A stretch of DNA of 38,949 nucleotides. It comes from an uncultured Kangiella sp. GTDB taxonomy: Bacteria; Pseudomonadota; Gammaproteobacteria; Enterobacterales; Kangiellaceae. The stretch covers positions 1 through 38,949 of the forward strand of contig CATNCP010000029.1 in NCBI GenBank assembly GCA_950096615.1. The letters are read 5' to 3'. This document shows, piece after piece, positions 16,481 to 26,226 of the stretch (its first letter is position 1; every line of letters starts with the position of its first letter). A program made the translations under genes and the position numbers. The notes beneath the pieces were generated by a model. The model did not search any database. It was given only the letters and a program-made list of their open reading frames with translations, and was not told where the DNA came from.

Positions 16481-18224
16481 ATTTATAGCTCTATTGCTCA
16501 TTGCGGCTTCCACACTTTTAGCAAACAGCGTTCAAGCGAGAGAAGAAATTCGCCGCTTCGATAGCGTGATTGATATTCACGAAGACTCCACACTCACTGT
16601 CACCGAAACAATCACAGTCAAAGCAGAAGGCATAAACATACGCCGAGGCATATACCGTGAGTTCCCAACGAATTATCAAGATAAGTTTGGTAATAACTAT
16701 CAAGCAGATTTTGATATTGAATCGGTGACGCAAGATGGCAAACCGGTTGACTGGACCACCAAAGACTTGAGAAACGGCGTAAGGCTCTACATTGGCGATG
16801 CAGATAAGTATCTTCAATCAGGAGTATATACCTACCGCATCAAGTACAACACCAACAATCAGTTAGGCTTTTATGAAGATGTCGACCAACTCTACTGGAA
16901 TGTCACCGGTAATGACTGGAAGTTTAGAATACTCGACGCATCCGTTTCCGTAAACTTCCCTGCAGAGATCCCAAAAGAAACCATCAAGCAGCAAGCTTTC
17001 ACAGGCTATTACGGCAGTAACGATAGCCACGTTGAACTGACATCCTTGACCAATACCGGTATCACTATAGAAACAACTAAAGCTTTACTACCTAGCCAGG
17101 GCTTTACGATCCAGTTAGGGCTACCCAAAGGATATATTTCAGCACCAAACGGATTCGATCAGTTTCTTAGACTAATGTCACAAAACAAACACCTGCTAAT
17201 ATTCTTTATCGGTATATTGATTACCTTCGCATATTACTACTACGTTTGGTCAAAGCACGGTCGTGATCCAAAGCCCGGCGTCATCATTCCGCTTTACGAT
17301 CCACCGAAGAAAGAATCTCCAGCAGCAATGCGCTACATTCTTAACAGTGGCTATGACTCCAAAACCTTTACAACGGGCTTATTATCTCTTGCCGTTAAAG
17401 GCTACATTACAATCCAAGAGTTAGACGACGACAACTATGTCATCAAAAGACATAAAAAGAATTCGTTCGTGAAGTTTTCAGCTGGGGAGTCCAGTCTAGA
17501 GAAAGCTTTATTTAGCGAAAGCGACGAAGTAAGCACAAAGTCGTCTAGCGATAAAGCTGCGTTTAGAGCTGCAATGGTAGCCCACAAAAAATCATTAGCT
17601 TCAGATTACAAATCAACTTACTTCAAAATTAACGGGCAGTATATAGCGTGGGGCTTAGTTTTGTCCGCAGCCACGATTTTGCTCGGCATCAACCTAAAAC
17701 ACCCTTTCGCCTCAATCGCAATATCGTTTATTGTGGCGGGTGGAGTCCTCATGCTGATGAATATCGTCTTTGGGATATTACTCAAAGCACCAACAGCTAT
17801 CGGTCGGCAGTTCATGGATAAAGCCGAAGGCCTAAAACATTACTTAACTATTGCAGAAACAGACTCACTAAGGAGCCGATACCCTCTTGATAAAACGCCG
17901 CAATCATTTGAGCGTTACCTGCCCTACGCCTTCGCGCTTGATATCGAAAAAACATGGGGCGATATGTTCAATCATGTGCTATCACCGCAATTACAATCAG
18001 AAGATAAACAAGACGTCAGCATGAGCATGATCCCAGCATGGTACCTAGCGTCATCGTCAACAGGGTTAAGCTTTGGAAATCTAACTAACAGCCTGTCAGA
18101 TAGTTTTTCTACCACGGTTTCATCTGCAGCAGCCCCTTCCGGCTCAAACTCGAGTAGCGGATTCTCTGGCGGTGGCGGCTTCTCTGGTGGCGGTGGAGGC
18201 GGCGGCGGAGGTGGCGGCTGGTAA
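16473..18224 (+). CDS. DUF2207 membrane protein with glycine-rich tail
   Basis: The 583-residue protein has a signal peptide (1-22, NSVQA end). An extracytoplasmic DUF2207 beta-domain follows (about 25-230), with the family motif QLYWNVTGNDW at 139-149. There is a membrane helix at 240-259, a cytoplasmic region, two more helices at about 390-435 and a C-terminal domain ending in an extreme Gly/Ser-rich tail (about 552-583). Such proteins are predicted membrane-surface partners of LemA. The start was set at the ATG at 16473, inside the lemA end, because the signal peptide begins there; the longer open frame from 16290 reads lemA in another frame. Cellular role unknown. Confidence 0.85.
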   Translation: MTKFIALLLIAASTLLANSVQAREEIRRFDSVIDIHEDSTLTVTETITVKAEGINIRRGIYREFPTNYQDKFGNNYQADFDIESVTQDGKPVDWTTKDLRNGVRLYIGDADKYLQSGVYTYRIKYNTNNQLGFYEDVDQLYWNVTGNDWKFRILDASVSVNFPAEIPKETIKQQAFTGYYGSNDSHVELTSLTNTGITIETTKALLPSQGFTIQLGLPKGYISAPNGFDQFLRLMSQNKHLLIFFIGILITFAYYYYVWSKHGRDPKPGVIIPLYDPPKKESPAAMRYILNSGYDSKTFTTGLLSLAVKGYITIQELDDDNYVIKRHKKNSFVKFSAGESSLEKALFSESDEVSTKSSSDKAAFRAAMVAHKKSLASDYKSTYFKINGQYIAWGLVLSAATILLGINLKHPFASIAISFIVAGGVLMLMNIVFGILLKAPTAIGRQFMDKAEGLKHYLTIAETDSLRSRYPLDKTPQSFERYLPYAFALDIEKTWGDMFNHVLSPQLQSEDKQDVSMSMIPAWYLASSSTGLSFGNLTNSLSDSFSTTVSSAAAPSGSNSSSGFSGGGGFSGGGGGGGGGGGW

Positions 18225-18264
18225 AGGCTAACATTACACTAAAAATACTTACTGGAATAAAAAG

Positions 18265-18837
18265 ATGGAAAATCAAAACAAATATAAAACAGGCTTGAAA
18301 CGATTTTTTGCTGCATGGGCAGACGGCTTTATAATGGGGCTTCTAACCATATGGTTTGAGTCACAATTATTTTCTCCTAGTGGTGAAAATCAAATTCTTT
18401 TCTTCTCAATCATAGTAGCAACCCCAATACTCTACTCCATCCTTATGCATGGTTTTCTAGGGTGGACTCTAGGAAAAAAATTACTTCGTATAAAAGTAGT
18501 AAGAAATTCGGATGAAAAGAGTATTAATATGCTACAAGCAACTCTAAGAGACATTGTACCTTTGTTGCTCGTAATGTTCTGCATTTACAGTTTTGCAAGT
18601 ATTTATACAGCTGGCGACACAAGTACTTTTGTTAGATACGAGTCACTCTTTAACATGATTAATTACATGTATGGTCTATGGCTGTTACTTGAAATAATAA
18701 CTATGCTTTTCAATAAAAAAAGAAGAGCATTTCATGACTTTATGGCTAACACTGTGGTCATTGATACTAACTTGCGGAAACCTGCTGAAGAGATAGAAGT
18801 TACCGCAAGCATGAGACCTCAAATGCCAAAAAATTAA
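18265..18837 (+). CDS. RDD family membrane protein
   Basis: RDD proteins are small multi-helix inner-membrane proteins of mostly unknown function; some have been linked to ion or osmotic stress. The 190-residue product has about four hydrophobic segments. Family features are the region KRFFAAWADGFIMGLLT with the conserved Arg and Asp near the N-terminus, the HGFLGWTLGKKLLRIKVV loop and the RRAFHDFMANTVV end. It follows the DUF2207 gene by 40 bases with no terminator between, so it probably belongs to the same unit. Its base composition looks AT-richer than the genes around it. GGAATAAAAAG before the ATG provides the ribosome site. Confidence 0.82.
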   Translation: MENQNKYKTGLKRFFAAWADGFIMGLLTIWFESQLFSPSGENQILFFSIIVATPILYSILMHGFLGWTLGKKLLRIKVVRNSDEKSINMLQATLRDIVPLLLVMFCIYSFASIYTAGDTSTFVRYESLFNMINYMYGLWLLLEIITMLFNKKRRAFHDFMANTVVIDTNLRKPAEEIEVTASMRPQMPKN

Positions 18838-18874
18838 GCACCGAGGATGCGTTACATTTCTCTTATATAAAGTC

Positions 18875-18901
18875 AAAAAAAGCAGCCGAAGCTGCTTTTT
18901 T
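18875..18901. terminator. Bidirectional terminator between RDD and OMP genes
   Basis: AGCAGC (18881-18886), CGAA loop and GCTGCT (18891-18896), flanked by a six-base A run and a T run, serve both convergent genes. Confidence 0.85.
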
Positions 18902-18919
18902 ATATGATTTCGATATCTA

Positions 18920-19507
18920 TTAGAAATCGAAACGAGCTTCTAGAGCGTAGATATTTACATCGCTCTCAAACTTACCTTCTAAACCAATAGAGAAAGTATC
19001 AGTAAAGAAATAACGGCCTTCTAGGTTTAAGAATGTTAGTGAGTCATCAAAATCCATGTGTTGAACCGATGCACCCCATTCGAAGTTATCCGTCGCCATT
19101 CCGCGGAAACCTAGTACAGCGTTAGCAGCACTGTCGTCTTCCGAAGATGAAAACCCACCAAAGTTAGCTTCGACATCCGATCGTGCGTAACCAAGTTCAG
19201 CAATAAAGTCTGTATTAGCTGATACTGCAGTATTAAAACCTAGGTTTACTGTTGTCAAGTCCATATCTAGATCGATACCTGATTCTTCCCCGCTTTGCTT
19301 GGTTGCATCAAGCTTTAAGTACCAGTTCTTGGCTAGATCAAAAGACAAGCCACCGCTGATACCATCTAAATCCACGTCAGAACCACCGTCTACGTCAAAT
19401 GTAGACTGAGCCCAACCGATACTTGCGTTGTTATAAGATACATCTTTCGCTGCTACGCTGCCCGCAAATGTTGCTGCAACTACAGCTGTAATTAGCTTAA
19501 ACTTCAT
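18920..19507 (-). CDS. Small outer-membrane beta-barrel protein
   Basis: The 195-residue product has a signal peptide (1-20, GSVAA end). The mature part is an alternating amphipathic sequence rich in Gly, Asp, Phe and Tyr, without cysteine, ending in Phe (EARFDF), the outer-membrane insertion signal read by BamA. About eight strands can be imagined, as in OmpA/OmpX-type small barrels. The number of acidic residues in the mature part is high, in keeping with a salt-adapted cell. No particular family is recognised. It is monocistronic, with its 5' leader carrying a small hairpin at 19528-19542, and ends at the shared terminator 18875-18901. Confidence 0.75.
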   Translation of the reverse strand: MKFKLITAVVAATFAGSVAAKDVSYNNASIGWAQSTFDVDGGSDVDLDGISGGLSFDLAKNWYLKLDATKQSGEESGIDLDMDLTTVNLGFNTAVSANTDFIAELGYARSDVEANFGGFSSSEDDSAANAVLGFRGMATDNFEWGASVQHMDFDDSLTFLNLEGRYFFTDTFSIGLEGKFESDVNIYALEARFDF

Positions 19508-19527
19508 ATTATTTTCTCCATTAATAA

Positions 19528-19542
19528 ACTGAACAATTCAGT
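19528..19542 (-). repeat. Small inverted repeat in the OMP gene leader
   Basis: ACTGAACAATTCAGT has perfect 6-base arms around CAA, 21-35 bases before the ATG. It could be a leader hairpin or a regulator site over the promoter (CATAAT lies on the minus strand about 10 bases further upstream). Confidence 0.3.
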
Positions 19543-19595
19543 GAGTGCCATTATGGTGAATTTACATGAATGAAAACTGAATAGAAAGCATTGAT

Positions 19596-20162
19596 TTATG
19601 TTTTTGGCAATGTAACGCCACGCTGTCCTTGGTACTTTCCACCGCGATCTTTATAAGACGTTTCGCATACTTCGTCTGACTCGTAGAACAGCATCTGCGC
19701 GACGCCTTCATTAGCATAAATTTTTGCTGGTAACGGCGTTGTATTCGAGAACTCAAGCGTGACGTGCCCTTCCCACTCAGGCTCTAGCGGTGTGACGTTA
19801 ACGATAATGCCACAGCGAGCATAAGTAGACTTGCCTAAACATACAGTCAAAACGCTACGCGGAATACGGAAATACTCAACAGTGCTCGCTAGTGCGAATG
19901 AGTTTGGTGGAATGATGCAGACATCACTTTTAACATCGACAAAGCTATTCTCATCAAAGTTCTTTGGATCAACTACGCTCGAATGGACGTTGGTAAAGAT
20001 TTTAAAATGGTCAGAACAACGAACGTCGTACCCATAACTTGATGTGCCATAAGACACGATCTTTTGATCGTTAACGTGACGAACCTGACCCGGCTCATAC
20101 GGCTCAATCATCCCCTCATTCTCCGCCATGCGACGGATCCACTTATCTGATTTTATGCTCAT
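19596..20162 (-). CDS. dcd: dCTP deaminase
   Basis: Dcd deaminates dCTP to dUTP, the main source of dUMP for thymidylate in gammaproteobacteria. The 188-residue protein begins [12 protein letters not shown] and carries the family segments [11 protein letters not shown] (41-51), [10 protein letters not shown] (110-119) and [14 protein letters not shown] (127-140) with the catalytic Glu at 137. The C-terminal [13 protein letters not shown] tail closes over the nucleotide. Length is close to the E. coli enzyme (193). The gene is the third of an apbC - small gene - dcd unit and starts 23 bases after the small gene. Confidence 0.97.
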   Translation of the reverse strand: MSIKSDKWIRRMAENEGMIEPYEPGQVRHVNDQKIVSYGTSSYGYDVRCSDHFKIFTNVHSSVVDPKNFDENSFVDVKSDVCIIPPNSFALASTVEYFRIPRSVLTVCLGKSTYARCGIIVNVTPLEPEWEGHVTLEFSNTTPLPAKIYANEGVAQMLFYESDEVCETSYKDRGGKYQGQRGVTLPKT

Positions 20163-20185
20163 AATCTATCTACTCTATTTTATTC

Positions 20186-20521
20186 TTAATCAACCCAAAC
20201 GTTTTTCTTGGTCAATATATTATCTTCAAAAAATAATTCACAGCCAGCAATATCCAGAAAGTCACCATCGAAGAAGAAACTAACCATGGCATTTTTCTTA
20301 TCAAGTGCTGGCTTAAAGTCATTCCGGTGGCTAATACTTATAACTTCTTCCCAGCTATCACCCACATTAAACTGATCACAAGTTAGTTTCGCACTTTCCT
20401 CAACATCTTCAAATATAACTTCAAAAATGATAATTACAGTAATAACATAACTTACTATTAAAGTAGCGGTCATTATCAGTGACCACTTTAACCAGTATAA
20501 CCACTTAACTTTTTCTGACAT
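20186..20521 (-). CDS. Small single-pass membrane protein, unknown
   Basis: This 111-residue protein is not recognised. One membrane helix spans about residues 13-35 (long Ile/Val/Thr stretch). The remaining 75 residues would face the periplasm or cytoplasm; they hold two cysteines (C48, C93) and a high share of acidic and aromatic residues. The ATG shares one base with the apbC stop (TGATG), so translation is coupled. The gene splits the usual apbC/dcd neighbourhood and its DNA appears AT-richer than both neighbours, suggesting a later insertion or a lineage-specific gene. The region near 50-75 resembles short domains of the SmpA/BamE or DUF type only vaguely. Confidence 0.6.
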   Translation of the reverse strand: MSEKVKWLYWLKWSLIMTATLIVSYVITVIIIFEVIFEDVEESAKLTCDQFNVGDSWEEVISISHRNDFKPALDKKNAMVSFFFDGDFLDIAGCELFFEDNILTKKNVWVD

Positions 20522-21609
20522 CAGGTGTTTTCTATCGATATCGACGGAAAACTCGCCTTAAAATCCTTCGCCTCTAACGACAACTTCGCCGCCATACGTT
20601 GTGCGATATCAACATAACGCTTAGTCACGTCTGATTCTGGCTCTTTAACCACCGTCGGCTCACCAGCATCCGTCTGCTCACGAATGTTAAGCGATAGCGG
20701 TAAGCTACCCAGCAATTCTACGCCAATTTCTTGTGCTAGGACCTCGCCACCACCCTGTCCAAAGATGTGCTCTTCGTGGCCACAGTTTGAACAGGTATGC
20801 ATCGCCATATTTTCTACCACACCCAGCACCGGAACGGAAACTTTATTAAACATAGTCACGGCTTTTCGCGCATCAGCCAGAGCAATATCTTGTGGTGTGG
20901 TCACAACCACCGCTGCTGTCACCGGTATTTTCTGTGCCATAGTGAGCTGAATATCGCCAGTTCCCGGTGGTAAATCAATGATTAGGTAGTCCAGATCTTG
21001 CCACTGAGTATCATTAATCAGCTGTTGCAAGGCTCCGCTCGCCATAGGGCCACGCCATACCATCGCTTGCTCAGGCTTTACCAAGTAACCGATGGACATC
21101 GACTGAAGGCCATGGCTCTCAATCGGTAGTATCGATTTCTTATCAATGGTTTCTGGATTTTTACCCTGCATGCCCAACATAATCGGCATACTCGGTCCGT
21201 AAATATCAGCATCCAAAATACCGACATTTGCGCCTAAAGCCTTCAAGCCTAGCGCTAAATTGACCGATGTAGTCGATTTACCCACACCACCCTTGCCAGA
21301 TGCCACGGCAATGATGTTCTTAACATTTGGCATCGCTTGGACTTTTGCCGGATGAACGTGCGCATCCACACGCCAGCTGATGTCGAGCTCAAAGTTAACA
21401 GCAGGCTCTTTATTCGCTAAGAACTCACCCAGCTCTGCCTTTAAACGACTTTGGTACTCTCCCAAAGGAAAACCAAGTTTTAATGAAATGTGGACTATAT
21501 CGCCCTTAATCTCTATATTTTTCAGAACTTTAGCGTCGACCAAGTCCTCTTTAAGGAATGGGTCACGGTACTCAGAAAGGTATTCGCGGATTTGCTCTTC
21601 AGTTACCAT
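20521..21609 (-). CDS. apbC: Iron-sulfur cluster carrier protein ApbC/Mrp
   Basis: ApbC binds and transfers [4Fe-4S] clusters to apoproteins and has ATPase activity. The 362-residue protein has an N-terminal MIP18/DUF59 domain (about 5-75), then a ParA/MinD-like domain. Its deviant P-loop is GKGGVGKST (105-113) and its cluster-binding C273-x2-C276 is in CSNCG. I chose the ATG at 21609 (MVTEEQIREYL) because it matches family length. The frame is open to a TTG at 21690, which would add 27 residues (AFYPWFYAPKDLDFD type) not typical of the family. Neither start has a good ribosome site. The gene is divergent from metG and is followed by the small gene and dcd. Confidence 0.95.
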   Translation of the reverse strand: MVTEEQIREYLSEYRDPFLKEDLVDAKVLKNIEIKGDIVHISLKLGFPLGEYQSRLKAELGEFLANKEPAVNFELDISWRVDAHVHPAKVQAMPNVKNIIAVASGKGGVGKSTTSVNLALGLKALGANVGILDADIYGPSMPIMLGMQGKNPETIDKKSILPIESHGLQSMSIGYLVKPEQAMVWRGPMASGALQQLINDTQWQDLDYLIIDLPPGTGDIQLTMAQKIPVTAAVVVTTPQDIALADARKAVTMFNKVSVPVLGVVENMAMHTCSNCGHEEHIFGQGGGEVLAQEIGVELLGSLPLSLNIREQTDAGEPTVVKEPESDVTKRYVDIAQRMAAKLSLEAKDFKASFPSISIENT

Positions 21610-21774
21610 AAAGTCGTAGCATTTGGAATTTTGAATAATTGAGTCAAAGTCTAAGTCTTTTGGGGCATAAAACCAAGGATAAAAGGCCAATTAGTTAATG
21701 AAAAAGTGACCTAAAACAAGTAAGATTCACCGCTATAACTGTAACTTACAACTGAATTCGACGAAGTATTGTTC

Positions 21775-23847
21775 ATGACTGCTGAAAACCAACAGAAGCA
21801 ACGAAAAATTTTAGTCACAAGCGCCCTGCCTTACGCTAATGGCGATATCCATATCGGGCACTTACTTGAATACGTACAAACCGACATTTGGGTACGTTTT
21901 CAAAAGTCTCGTGGTCACCAGTGTATCTATGTTTGCGCTGATGATACCCACGGCACTCCAGTCATGCTTCGTGCCCAAAAAGAAGGCAAAACGCCTGAAG
22001 AATTCATTCAAGAAAGCCATGCCGCTCACGAAAAAGACTTCGCTGACGCGCTGGTCGGTTTTGATAACTACTACACAACTCACAGCGAAGAGTCGAAAGA
22101 GCTGACTCAAGATATCTACCTTAAGCTAAAAGAAAAAGGTCATATCAGCTCAAAAACGATTAATCAGCTGTACGATCCAGAAAAAAACATGTTCTTGCCG
22201 GATCGCTTCGTTCAAGGGACTTGTCCTAAGTGCGATGCAGACGATCAATACGGTGATAACTGTGATAATTGTGGCGCCACCTATACGCCAGCTGAGCTTA
22301 AAAACCCGAAGTCAGCGGTTTCTGGTGCAACACCGATCACCAAAGAGTCTGAGCACTTTTTCTTTGACCTAAAAGAATTCGAAGGCTTTCTACGCGAGTG
22401 GTTAAGCACTGGCACACGCGAAGGCGTGCCGCACGTTCAAGCCGAAGTACAGAACAAAATGAACGAATGGCTAGACGATCTTCGTAAGTGGGACATATCC
22501 CGCGACGCCCCTTACTTCGGCTGGGAAATCCCTGGCGAAGAAGGCAAGTATTTCTACGTGTGGCTGGATGCACCAATTGGTTACATGGCGAGCTTCAAAA
22601 ATCTTTGCAGCAAGCGTGATGACCTCAACTTTGAAGACTTCTGGGGCAAAGATAGCGATGCCGAGGTTTACCATTTCATCGGTAAAGACATTATCTATTT
22701 CCATACCCTATTCTGGCCTTCAGTATTGAATGGCGCTGGCTACCGCACACCAAGCGCAGTTTGGGCACACGGTTTTGTCACGGTTAACGGCAATAAAATG
22801 TCGAAATCAAAAGGCACATTCATTAAAGCCAGAACCTACTTAGAGCATTTCCGCCCTGAGTTCTTACGCTATTATTATGCAGCCAAGCTATCGAGCCGCA
22901 TTGATGATTTCGACTTAAATCTTGAAGACTTCGTGCAGCGCGTTAATTCAGACTTGGTCGGTAAGCTGGTTAATATCGCGAGTCGTTGCGCAGGCTTTAT
23001 TACCAAGCAGTTCGATGGCACCTTAAGCAACGACATCATTGAGCCTGAGTTATTAAGCGAATTTACTGGCGCGTCGGAAGAGCTCGCACAGCATTACGAA
23101 AACCGTGAGTTTGGCCGCGCCATAAAACACATCATGACATTAGCCGATAAAGCTAATGCCTACATCGCCAATGAAGAGCCATGGAAGCTGGCGAAGAACG
23201 ACGATACCAAAGAACGTGCGCATCAAGTGTGCAGTCTAGGCATCAACATGTTTAAAGTATTAGCGACTTATTTAGCGCCAGTTTTGCCAGAATTAGCAGG
23301 CAAAGTACAAGACTTCTTGAAAGTAGATAGCCTTGATTGGGCAAGCGCGCAAGATGTCCTTACTGGCCACGAAATCAATAAATTCAAACCAATGATGCAG
23401 CGCATTGATATGAAGCAGGTTGAAGCCATGATTGAAGACTCTAAAGAAGATTTACAAGAAGAAGCCCAACTTGATAAAAACCAAGCCGACGAGCCTCAGC
23501 TGGACGACCCAATCAAGGACGAAATTGAATTCGGTGACTTTGATAAGATTGACTTAAGAATTGCCAAAATCGCCAAAGCGGAGCATGTCGAAGGCGCTGA
23601 TAAACTATTAAAACTTCAGTTAGACTTAGGCAAAGGCGTTACCAAGCAAGTTTTCGCGGGTATTAAATCTGCTTATAATCCTGAAGATTTAGAAGGCAAG
23701 CTAACCGTGATGGTGGCGAACCTAGCACCTCGTAAAATGCGCTTTGGCATGTCAGAAGGCATGGTCTTAGCCGCAGGTCCGGGCGGTAAAGATTTATGGA
23801 TAATGAACCCAGACGACGGTGCGCAACCAGGTATGCGCGTCAAGTAA
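21775..23847 (+). CDS. metG: Methionyl-tRNA synthetase
   Basis: MetG charges tRNA-Met and initiator tRNA with methionine. The 690-residue class I synthetase has HIGH (H26-I-G-H29) and KMSKS (341-345) ATP-binding motifs. The zinc knuckle uses C150, C153, C163 and C166 ([17 protein letters not shown]). The anticodon-binding helical domain follows, with a C-terminal tRNA-binding domain from about 585 ([13 protein letters not shown]) for dimerisation. Between these, residues about 545-580 are acidic and probably flexible. ATG at 21775 was preferred over TTG at 21769; GAAG lies upstream. The divergent apbC gene is the normal neighbour in gammaproteobacteria. Confidence 0.98.
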   Translation: MTAENQQKQRKILVTSALPYANGDIHIGHLLEYVQTDIWVRFQKSRGHQCIYVCADDTHGTPVMLRAQKEGKTPEEFIQESHAAHEKDFADALVGFDNYYTTHSEESKELTQDIYLKLKEKGHISSKTINQLYDPEKNMFLPDRFVQGTCPKCDADDQYGDNCDNCGATYTPAELKNPKSAVSGATPITKESEHFFFDLKEFEGFLREWLSTGTREGVPHVQAEVQNKMNEWLDDLRKWDISRDAPYFGWEIPGEEGKYFYVWLDAPIGYMASFKNLCSKRDDLNFEDFWGKDSDAEVYHFIGKDIIYFHTLFWPSVLNGAGYRTPSAVWAHGFVTVNGNKMSKSKGTFIKARTYLEHFRPEFLRYYYAAKLSSRIDDFDLNLEDFVQRVNSDLVGKLVNIASRCAGFITKQFDGTLSNDIIEPELLSEFTGASEELAQHYENREFGRAIKHIMTLADKANAYIANEEPWKLAKNDDTKERAHQVCSLGINMFKVLATYLAPVLPELAGKVQDFLKVDSLDWASAQDVLTGHEINKFKPMMQRIDMKQVEAMIEDSKEDLQEEAQLDKNQADEPQLDDPIKDEIEFGDFDKIDLRIAKIAKAEHVEGADKLLKLQLDLGKGVTKQVFAGIKSAYNPEDLEGKLTVMVANLAPRKMRFGMSEGMVLAAGPGGKDLWIMNPDDGAQPGMRVK

Positions 23848-23895
23848 CGTCCTTAACAATAGAAGCCTTTGCGAGAACAGTAAAAGAGAATAGCC

Positions 23896-24438
23896 ATGAT
23901 TAACGACTCTACTCAACCAATGCAGCTAGAAGCTGAAACCGTTATCACCACGTTTGAGAACTACGGTATGGCTTGGGGACTGTATATTGGATTAACACTG
24001 TTGCTCGCGGGCTTGGTTTGGTTTGCATTCCGCAAACAGCACTTTCTTCTGAAATGGTTTTTCGCCTCTGTGATTCTGGCTGGAGCCCTATGTTTCGGCC
24101 ACCCAGCTGACAATGTCGAAACCTACTCCCCCCTGATTCTCAATACCATGGTGGAGTTATTTGACGGCAATACTGAGCAATTCATGACTGACATCAAGTT
24201 TATTGTATTGGTGTGGGGAGTTTTGTTTATTGTTGGTGTCGGTGCTTGGTTACTGGTTCGTTTCTTACGTAAAGATAAAAGCAACTCTGATAAAACGAAT
24301 GGCTCGACACGAAAGAAAGAAAAACCTAAAAAAGAAAAAGCCTCAAAAGAAGTTCCTAATAAAGAAAAACCGATGGAGACCGAAGGGAATGCCCGTGGTG
24401 CGACTCCTGTAGAGCCAACCATCGGCGATGACCTTTAA
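23896..24438 (+). CDS. Three-helix membrane protein with basic tail, unknown
   Basis: I do not recognise this 180-residue protein. Hydrophobic helices span about 25-46, 51-67 and 101-124. After them lies a strongly charged Lys/Glu-rich tail (126-165, several KKEK and KPKKEK groups) and an acidic end. The tail is likely cytoplasmic by the positive-inside rule. The gene begins 48 bases after metG with no terminator between, so it may be co-transcribed. It ends 3 bases from the convergent ggt stop, again without a terminator. The tail might bind nucleic acid or acidic lipid, but this is only a composition argument. Confidence 0.65.
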   Translation: MINDSTQPMQLEAETVITTFENYGMAWGLYIGLTLLLAGLVWFAFRKQHFLLKWFFASVILAGALCFGHPADNVETYSPLILNTMVELFDGNTEQFMTDIKFIVLVWGVLFIVGVGAWLLVRFLRKDKSNSDKTNGSTRKKEKPKKEKASKEVPNKEKPMETEGNARGATPVEPTIGDDL

Positions 24439-24441
24439 TGA

Positions 24442-26166
24442 CTAATACCCTGCTGCTTCAGCATTAGGTCTTCTCGGATCAGCTGAACCATAAATATAAT
24501 CTTCTACCTGTATCGACTGAGTAGCACCGATGGTGCTGCTACGCTTAACTTTGTACCCCATACCTTCGAGCAATTCGACAGTATCTTGGTTTAGCTCTCG
24601 CTCCACAAACAGCACGTCTGGTAGCCACTGGTGATGAAAGCGTGGCGTATGAGTCGCAGATGCAATGTTCATATCATGATCAATCACATTACTGATAATT
24701 TGCAGTACCGCCGTGATGATGCGGCTTCCGCCTGGGCTACCTGTCAGTAATTTCAATTTACCATCTTTGAACACCATCACAGGGGTCATTGAGCTGAGTG
24801 GCCGCTTATTCGGCTCGATGGCGTTTGCTTCACCACCAATTAGGCCGTAACCGTTTGGCGTACCAGGTTTTGCAGAAAAGTCATCCATCTCATTATTTAA
24901 AAGGATACCAGTACCCTCAGCAACCAGTCCGGTACCGAACGAATAATTTAAGGTGTAAGTGTTGGACACGGCATTACCCCACTGATCGACCACTGAGATT
25001 TGTGTGGTTTCAGGGCTCTCTGGCGCTGCTGGAACGCCCGGCTGAATATCGGTCGAGGACGTCACTTTATCGAGACTGATTTTCTTGGCAATTTTGCTGC
25101 CGTACTCTTTGCTGGTGAGCCAATCGACAGGAGCATCATAAAAATCACTATCACCTAAATGCTTACTGCGATCGGCATACGCATACTTCATGCTTTCTGC
25201 CATCAAGTGAATCGTTTTAGCGGTATTCGAGCCAAGCTGCGCTAACGGAAAATGCTCTAGCACATTCAGCATTTGCACAATATGGACACCACCAGAGCTT
25301 GGTAACGGCATCGCAACAATATCATGGTCACGATAAGTCCCTCTGATCACGTCACGGATGCTCGGTTGATAATCCAGTAAATCTTGTTTAGTGATAATCC
25401 CGCCATGCTTTTCCATAGCCGCGACTAGCTTTTCTCCAACCTCACCTTGATAAAAAGCTTTCGCACCATGTTTCTGAATTTGTTTCAGCGACCAAGCTAA
25501 ATCTTTCTGCACAAAGCGCTCACCGAGCTTGTAGTTGGATCCATCGTCTTTATAAAAAACTTGCTTTGTCGCTTGTGACTGGCTTAAGTGCGTGCGTCTT
25601 CTGTCTAATTTAGACGCTAGGTCCCAGTTCATGACAAAGCCGTCTTCGGCTAAACGAATCGCAGGCTCGACAAGATCTTTCCAAGGCAATTTTCCATACT
25701 TTTTATGCGCCAATTCAAATCCCGCCACAGTACCCGGAACACCGACTGATAAATAACTGAAGCGCGCTTTTTGTCGATCTACATTACCGTCGTTATCTAA
25801 ATACATATCTTTGTGGGCTTTAGCTGGCGCTTTTTCACGATAATCAATGGCGACTGTTTCGCCGCTTTCGGCGTCATGGACTAACATAAAACCGCCACCA
25901 CCGATATTACCGGCTACAGGCAACACCACCGCTAAGGCAAACCCAGAAGCAATGGTCGCGTCGACAGCGTTACCGCCTTTTTGCAAGATATCACGGCCAA
26001 CTCTGCTCGCTAGATATTGACGAGTTACCACCATACCGTTTTCCGCTACGGTAGGATGATGACTACTTTTATAATCAATAATGCTGGGCAGGCTGTTATC
26101 TGCCACGGCCTGTGAGCTAAGAGCAACAAAAAGAGTGCTGGTTAGGGTTAGTAATAACTTCTTCAT
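24442..26166 (-). CDS. ggt: Gamma-glutamyltranspeptidase
   Basis: This periplasmic N-terminal-nucleophile hydrolase cleaves and transfers the gamma-glutamyl group of glutathione. The 574-residue precursor has a signal peptide (1-22, QAVA end). It should self-cleave before T387 in ETTQISVVDQWGNAV to form large and small subunits. T387 is the nucleophile by analogy with Thr391 of the E. coli enzyme. The large-subunit motifs RDILQKGGNAVDA and GNIGGGGFMLVHD, and the small-subunit GSPGGS oxyanion motif, are intact. It probably feeds cysteine and glutamate to the cell. It diverges from the rnf operon; the intervening region holds a long dyad. Confidence 0.96.
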   Translation of the reverse strand: MKKLLLTLTSTLFVALSSQAVADNSLPSIIDYKSSHHPTVAENGMVVTRQYLASRVGRDILQKGGNAVDATIASGFALAVVLPVAGNIGGGGFMLVHDAESGETVAIDYREKAPAKAHKDMYLDNDGNVDRQKARFSYLSVGVPGTVAGFELAHKKYGKLPWKDLVEPAIRLAEDGFVMNWDLASKLDRRRTHLSQSQATKQVFYKDDGSNYKLGERFVQKDLAWSLKQIQKHGAKAFYQGEVGEKLVAAMEKHGGIITKQDLLDYQPSIRDVIRGTYRDHDIVAMPLPSSGGVHIVQMLNVLEHFPLAQLGSNTAKTIHLMAESMKYAYADRSKHLGDSDFYDAPVDWLTSKEYGSKIAKKISLDKVTSSTDIQPGVPAAPESPETTQISVVDQWGNAVSNTYTLNYSFGTGLVAEGTGILLNNEMDDFSAKPGTPNGYGLIGGEANAIEPNKRPLSSMTPVMVFKDGKLKLLTGSPGGSRIITAVLQIISNVIDHDMNIASATHTPRFHHQWLPDVLFVERELNQDTVELLEGMGYKVKRSSTIGATQSIQVEDYIYGSADPRRPNAEAAGY

Positions 26167-26226
26167 AAATAAATATAGGAATTCAGCGTTTGCATTAGTC
26201 TAACCAGCCACACTGCAAAATTCATC

